Part shown: one piece after another, positions 61,501 to 64,000 of the stretch
How positions within the stretch are numbered: position 1 is the first letter of the stretch
Layout: each line of letters starts with the position of its first letter
From: Hymenolepis diminuta
Taxonomy: Eukaryota; Platyhelminthes; Cestoda; Cyclophyllidea; Hymenolepididae
NCBI GenBank assembly: GCA_900708905.1
Contig: CAADRB010000025.1
Span: 1,857,026-1,921,025 of the forward strand
Direction: 5' to 3'
DNA: 64,000 nucleotides
Position numbers and translations under genes: made by a program
The notes under the pieces: model-generated
Seen by the model: the letters and a program-made list of their open reading frames with translations, nothing else
Told to the model about the DNA's origin: nothing
Databases searched by the model: none

Positions 61501-63953
61501 GAAGTATTATGATTATAAAACACTTATTCAGTGAGCCATGCCGATCACTAATGACCTCTCATTATAATATACGTATGTGATTGAAGAGTAACCCCTCATA
61601 ACGACCTCCAGATTTTTAAATATTCAAGAAAGTGTCATCGGCCGACACTGAGTTTGATACCGATAATAACGCTGGGTCATTACAGAAGTATACCGTCAAA
61701 AATTATCAAAATTCAGGACCATAGGTTCTATAGTGACGTTTAGGAGAGGTTTAACATGCTGTAGACGAATACCTAGTCGAGGGAGTTCTTTGATGGACGT
61801 CTGGATAGAAAGATTATGATTCCATTTCTGGTGTAGTGAGGGTTTCTGGAAAATGTTTAGCACACTAAAACTGGTCATAAACTAGATGGAAGGATACCCA
61901 TAAATATGAAAGAATGGGTCATATTAATTAAATTTAAAGGGTCAACGGGAGAAGGCGAAAATCACATTTGTTCAAATCCTCACAAAAATGATTTCGAAAC
62001 CCAATCTACAGACACTAGGTGTCTCTAAGTCAAACACGAAGATGGTGCAAATGATAAACAGGTGTTGAGGTAGAAAGAAAGTGAAAACAGCAACTTGAAA
62101 ATGTCGTAAAAGATCAATTATATTTGTGGATTCTCGGTGTTATCGACTCATTAAAGATGGAAGTGGGATGAGAAGCAGTTGGTGGATTGATCACCACGAA
62201 CAAAAAGATGATCTAAGAGTTGGTGGACTCTGTCGTCCAGCATAGGAGTGCAACAAAAAAAACTATGAAAAAGGAATGGATGAGAAATTACGTGAGATCA
62301 TGTCATCTGCAATTTTCATATGAAGAAGAGAATGGCAAAAGAGTAAGTCACCCTAAGCCTTAAATTGATAAAGCAGATGACCTGACTATTTTTCTGATCA
62401 GATAAAGTAAAGCTGTCCTAATTCCCTTGATCTCACAACTACTGCCTCAAGTTCCATATGGAATTAAATTAAACTTCTTTACCGTTTCATTACAATTAAG
62501 TTATGAAACTTTTAGAGTGAAATAAATAAATAATTAAATTGATTTGTTTTTTATCATCTGCAAATCTCAGCTAAAATTACTTACTGATCCGCAGTTATGC
62601 AGATTGACGTTACTGTCCAGTTTAACAAATTTGCACGCCGTTAAACATACTAGAAACGTTTTCAGTGTAATTGTCCACTGAACAATCCTCAAAATAAGGC
62701 TCAATAAAATTTGGTGGACTGGATTATAGGAATAAAACGGTGCCAATTAACATTTCCTCTTAAGGAAACCCTTCATCTTGAACTTCAAAATTCTCCAATT
62801 TTACACTACTTTCTATAACATCTTTGACATAATCTTTTGCTGACAATTTCTATCAGTAGAAGAACGGCAGGAAGTAATTCCTCTAACAAAGTTGAAGTAA
62901 CAATTACTAAGGCCTTATTTATCTGGTAAGATCAATAAAGGGGGGATGGGAGTTGAATGGAATCGAAAACATCTGGATACTAAATTGAATTAGAACAGTG
63001 ACTGCAAATTGCATCAGCAATCATTCCAATCACAAGAGATGCATCATCGGGTCTCACACCTATGATTTCTACTATGGCAGATGATGAACTGCCATTAAGA
63101 AATAAGTGCCATAATAAAGCCAAAAAACTGTAAATAAAGTGGAATTCTAATTAACCTGAATGTGCAGACATAATCATCTAAAACTGGGATAAACAAAAAT
63201 AACAATAAATCGCGCTTACAATAATGTAGAAACAGCCACCCTTTAGGCCACCAAAAGCTAGTTTTCGGTTGTCTCCAAAGAATGTTGCCGTGATGTAGAC
63301 ATCGTCAGCTTTTTCATGCTTTTGGCAGATTTTGCGTCTAGTGGCGACATCGAAGACAACAATCGGACCAGGGCGAGAGCCACAGCATACTGCAATTCTA
63401 TGGAGGCAGTGAAGAGAAGGAAATTAGGTGTTAGGCAACGCTGATGCATACGCGAAGTGTGCCAGATACACAGGCGCGCAAACAGCACACCTATACTACC
63501 ACATCGATAGGCAATATGTGTACTGCCTCATTTCTTACTGCTTATCTACCTTAAGCTCATAAAATACTATTAACAGACATGTTGAGACCTACTCAATCAC
63601 CGGGATATGAGCACCACTCACTGTATATTCGCACTTAAGTAAATAATGTACCAAATAACTCACTTCATTCCTAAATCAAGCTAGAATTGCGCTAAATGAA
63701 ACCCCACCCTTACTCGATAACCGGGACTTACTTTTTCGAATCAGGAGACCAGCAAATATGGTTTATAGACGCTTCAACTGAGAGGGTACGACTGTGGGAA
63801 ATGGTATTCCTCTCCTTATCAACCTTGAAAAGATCCACATTACTTTCCTTTCCACCGATGGCTAGGTAGTTTCCATCAGGTGAAAAGACAGAAAAGTACA
63901 ACTCAGTGTCACGATGTTCGATCTTTTGAACTGGAAAGACGGGGAAGTCCATT
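52503..63953 (-). CDS. WDR26/Gid7-like WD40 protein, incomplete at the 5' end
   Basis: Main exons, 5' to 3': 63732-63953, 63220-63397, 57627-58275, 56780-57083, 52924-53179, 52733-52862, 52511-52687; all join in phase. Blades in order: SVFSPDGNYLAIGGKESNVD, INHICWSPDSKKIAVCCGSR, FFGDNRKLAFGGLKGGCFYI, a block HCRVQCMVAI...LLIVDHMYRVRLF, then SPSCKRLLVALNGKGLVLWD, GANEDFICCGSENGMVHIW and VHWNPTHPHMIASVNDEGDI ending HIWAPA. The order and spacing follow vertebrate WDR26 from the second blade to the terminal GSE...VYIW and IW-x-P blades. WDR26/Gid7 is a subunit of the CTLH/GID E3 ubiquitin ligase; LisH and CTLH domains should lie beyond 64000. About 280 extra residues, rich in Ala, Ser, Gly, Thr and Pro, interrupt one blade. 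The family call is from remembered motif order, not a search. Confidence 0.78.
52511..52687 (-). CDS. WDR26-like exon (last blade)
   Basis: Acceptor TGTCTAG; intron before it is only 45 bp. Encodes GMVHIWRVGTTRNCRPIHSM, then VTGVHWNPTHPHMIASVNDE, then GDIHIWAPA. The end is ambiguous: GCA A|GTAAGT is a perfect donor, but without splicing the frame stops after two more codons (TGA at 52503-52505). A possible last exon after TTAAGCAG near 52450 would add only about nine residues, so the protein ends here either way. Confidence 0.85.
52733..52862 (-). CDS. WDR26-like exon (penultimate blade)
   Basis: Acceptor TTTTTTTTCAG, donor A|GTGGGT. Encodes GLVLWDLEAQGIIQRFCGHQ, then SQKLCYSFCGANEDFICCGS, matching GVHLWDLQD and GGHNEDFIASGSE of WDR26. 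Intron upstream is 61 bp. Confidence 0.9.
52924..53179 (-). CDS. WDR26-like exon (end of insert and next blade)
   Basis: Acceptor CACTTTTAG, donor AAG|GTTGGT, phase 2 in and 0 out. Begins with a Gly/Thr/Pro-rich end of the insert (GLGEGGTGGADSD, TQTPPGGPPSPATQGQG) and returns to the propeller with LIKEIYPIQSIVLSPSCKRL, LVALNGK, aligned with the WDR26 strand SFTISKNGRLAL. Confidence 0.88.
53986..54015 (-). CDS. Candidate micro-exon, 30 nt (A-type)
   Basis: Acceptor TCTGCATTATAG, donor CGG|GTAAAT. Core residues LLLQPIRML. Last member before exon 52924-53179; joining gives an intact glycine codon. Confidence 0.58.
54087..54098 (-). CDS. Candidate micro-exon, 12 nt (B-type)
   Basis: Strong acceptor TTTTTTATTTGAGCAG, donor AAG|GTATTC. 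Core residues DLL. Confidence 0.48.
54170..54199 (-). CDS. Candidate micro-exon, 30 nt (A-type)
   Basis: Acceptor CTCACCTTATAG, donor CAG|GTAAAT. Core residues LEPQSPQFP. Confidence 0.6.
54376..54405 (-). CDS. Candidate micro-exon, 30 nt (A-type)
   Basis: Strong acceptor TTTTTTGTTGTAG, donor A|GTGAAT. Core residues QQQQNTHTH. Confidence 0.58.
   Translation of the reverse strand, partial: STATKYSYS
54479..54508 (-). CDS. Candidate micro-exon, 30 nt (A-type)
   Basis: Acceptor TTTACGTCATAG, donor TGG|GTAAAT. Core residues YQVQTPQNS, aligning with QGPQTAPDT of the exon at 54857. Confidence 0.6.
54582..54590 (-). CDS. Candidate micro-exon, 9 nt (B-type)
   Basis: Acceptor ATCATTCTTTAG, donor TCG|GTATTT. 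Core residues PF. Very short; splice sites are good but the exon is the least certain by length. Confidence 0.4.
54772..54786 (-). CDS. Candidate micro-exon, 15 nt (B-type)
   Basis: Acceptor TTTTAATGCAG, donor CAG|GTATTA. Core residues NQPS. Confidence 0.5.
54857..54886 (-). CDS. Candidate micro-exon, 30 nt (A-type)
   Basis: Acceptor CTTTTCATCATAG, donor TGG|GTAATT. Core residues QGPQTAPDT. Confidence 0.6.
55132..55143 (-). CDS. Candidate micro-exon, 12 nt (B-type)
   Basis: Acceptor TTTACAGCAG, donor TCG|GTATTT. Core residues QAV. Confidence 0.45.
55220..55243 (-). CDS. Candidate micro-exon, 24 nt (A-type)
   Basis: The usual A-type acceptor TATAG has become ATAA here, but an AG six bases inside (ACCAAAG) keeps phase. 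Donor TGG|GTAAAG. Core residues LHINPNA. Confidence 0.45.
55323..55334 (-). CDS. Candidate micro-exon, 12 nt (B-type)
   Basis: Acceptor AATTACAAAAG, donor TGG|GTATGT. Core residues QST. Confidence 0.4.
55411..55431 (-). CDS. Candidate micro-exon, 21 nt (A-type)
   Basis: Acceptor CTTTTTACTATAG, donor TGG|GTAAGT. Core residues HGALII. A-type member nine bases shorter than the 30-nt norm. Confidence 0.55.
55544..55579 (-). CDS. Candidate micro-exon, 36 nt
   Basis: Strong acceptor CCCCTTTGTGTCTTAG, donor CAG|GTATTG. Core residues AFYRIPTSSLN. Confidence 0.6.
55749..55793 (-). CDS. Candidate micro-exon, 45 nt
   Basis: Acceptor GGGCTTGTAG, donor AGG|GTAAGT. Core residues VLASYPNLPAALSS, coding-like in composition. 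Confidence 0.6.
55999..56013 (-). CDS. Candidate micro-exon, 15 nt
   Basis: Acceptor CTATATCAAG (modest), donor ACG|GTAGGT. Core residues PSFS. Confidence 0.4.
56094..56138 (-). CDS. Candidate micro-exon, 45 nt
   Basis: Strong acceptor CCCTCTCTTTAG, donor GAG|GTATTT. Core residues STFQGPCLQFDPRM. Confidence 0.6.
56221..56268 (-). CDS. Candidate micro-exon, 48 nt
   Basis: Acceptor GGTTTTATAG, donor GAG|GTAACA. Open in phase 2-2; core residues PQLLASGSNTGFRFP, similar in style to the neighbouring insert exon. Confidence 0.6.
56479..56721 (+). mobile_element. Possible LINE 3' fragment in intron
   Basis: A plus-strand open segment includes LSKWNGQLHWLGMANKEDDR, loosely like the W-x-GH-x-x-R tail that ends LINE ORFs. 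Too short and diverged to be sure. Confidence 0.25.
56780..57083 (-). CDS. WDR26-like exon, insert continued
   Basis: 304 nt, acceptor TTAATAG, donor GC|GTAAGT. Encodes a Pro/Gly/Ser-rich segment: PGQVLVQIQPNPGFTPHPLI, then QIGAPGYSLESLSTFPTLVS, LMHQYYMRYAGMPSSTAGPR and RAGAPLA. No known domain. It ends in phase 2, which fixes the phase of everything spliced after it. Confidence 0.82.
57627..58275 (-). CDS. WDR26-like exon with low-complexity insert
   Basis: 649 nt, acceptor CTTTTAG, donor G|GTATGC, phase 0 in and 1 out. Starts DTEDDGRVLFSHDHCRVQCM (matching the WDR26 RVQCLW blade), then a Pro/Ser/Thr stretch, the blade strand LDQLLIVDHMYRVRLFRFGY, and about 130 residues rich in Ala, Thr, Ser, Gly and Met, including a HQQQHHRAQ run and GGLPPPPIH. 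The ORF continues a little past the donor into intron. The insert is expected to be a disordered loop. Antisense ORFs over this exon are shadows. Confidence 0.85.
58276..63219. other. 4.9-kb intron of WDR26-like gene with LINE remnant
   Basis: Bounded by a GTAAGC donor and a CACTTTTAG acceptor on the minus strand. The WD40 text joins directly across it. It carries a plus-strand reverse-transcriptase remnant at about 59.59-60.16 kb; no other feature seen. Confidence 0.7.
59590..60160 (+). mobile_element. Non-LTR retrotransposon (LINE) remnant
   Basis: An open plus-strand segment at 59600-59908 carries the thumb-region hallmark of LINE reverse transcriptases: YLGSQINANGPATEAVTRN, then AEQKLVRLRLILKYPRLSVK. 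In intact elements a catalytic FADD core precedes this and a RLRWLGHVLR-type tail follows; the core is absent, so it is 5'-truncated. The 3' part at 59934-60050 has a diverged copy at 32336-32450. It lies antisense in the WDR26-like intron. Confidence 0.75.
63220..63397 (-). CDS. WDR26-like exon (middle WD40 blades)
   Basis: Acceptor CCATAG, donor GTAAGC, phase 2 in and 0 out. Encodes IAVCCGSRPGPIVVFDVATR, then HEKADDVYITATFFGDNRKL, then AFGGLKGGCFYII, aligning with the WDR26 stretch that ends GGQRGQFY. Confidence 0.87.
63732..63953 (-). CDS. WDR26-like exon (early WD40 blades)
   Basis: Acceptor TTTTAG at 63954-63955 immediately before AATGG, donor AA|GTAAGT. Encodes DFPVFPVQKIEHRDTELYFS, then a WD blade with FKVDKERNT. 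The ATG at 63950-63952 lies right behind an acceptor and in the middle of the propeller, so it is not the start codon. Confidence 0.85.
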
Positions 63954-64000
63954 CTAAAACCAGAAACAGCGTTAAATTAAACGATGTTATCTAAATAAGG

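Noticed and set aside
63258..63488. 76-codon minus-strand ORF over the WDR26-like exon
   Set aside because: Wrong frame; the exon in the neighbouring frame continues the WD40 repeats in phase.
63950..63952. ATG as start codon of the WDR26-like gene
   Set aside because: It sits directly after an AG acceptor and within a WD40 repeat; upstream exons with LisH/CTLH are expected beyond the window.
1..64000. Bacterial-type features (operons, ribosome binding sites, CRISPR arrays, origins)
   Set aside because: The window is clearly intron-containing eukaryotic DNA; no regularly spaced short palindromic repeats were seen. The tandem units in the WDR26-like intron are degenerate and carry splice sites, so they are not a CRISPR.
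1..64000. tRNA and rRNA genes
   Set aside because: I looked for cloverleaf box motifs and rRNA-like conserved blocks by eye and found none convincing; a covariance-model scan would be decisive.

Overview
The window is A+T-rich eukaryotic nuclear DNA: genes are split into short coding exons by GT-AG introns (45 bp to about 5 kb), long stretches are non-coding, and several decayed transposons are present. Intron style, possible trans-splice acceptors just upstream of start codons, decayed mariner and LINE copies and a micro-exon array point to a parasitic flatworm, most likely a cestode (Hymenolepis-like). That assignment is inference; no marker gene proves it. A 626-bp run of N (45241-45866) marks an assembly gap.

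Layout. 1.9-13.3 kb, minus strand: part of a PDZ-domain gene (exons 13100-13269, 12054-12376, 11637-11979), perhaps continued by an orphan exon at 1953-2093. A decayed mariner (7669-8866) and a frameshifted coding remnant (about 9.6-10.56 kb) lie between. 15.3-22.4 kb, plus strand: a LITAF-domain gene with a Pro/Gly/Tyr-rich N-terminus and two tandem alternative last exons, each encoding the second half of the LITAF domain. 22.4-39.9 kb: mostly non-coding, with a second mariner (27690-28940) bounded by terminal inverted repeats and inverted-repeat pairs. 39995-40419, minus strand: a compact three-exon LITAF paralogue, lying between 270-bp inverted repeats. 40.4-52.5 kb: no confident gene. 52.5-63.95 kb, minus strand: most of a WD40 gene best matched to WDR26/Gid7, the CTLH/GID ubiquitin-ligase adaptor; its N-terminal exons are beyond the window.

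The main discovery candidate is in the WDR26-like gene. The 3.6-kb intron between exons 56780-57083 and 52924-53179 holds at least 17 candidate micro-exons of 9-48 nt. Each has GT-AG borders, a length divisible by three, and an open frame in the one phase (2-2) the flanking exons allow. Part of the array is a degenerate tandem repeat in which about 30-nt and about 12-nt micro-exons alternate every 95 bp or so. This resembles schistosome micro-exon genes, but sits inside a loop of a beta-propeller ligase adaptor. The second is the pair of mutually exclusive LITAF last exons, both exactly 109 nt, the same as the last exon of the nearby paralogue. The two LITAF proteins are expected at endosomal/lysosomal membranes; the WDR26-like protein would act in a cytosolic/nuclear ligase. 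Nothing links these genes in one pathway.
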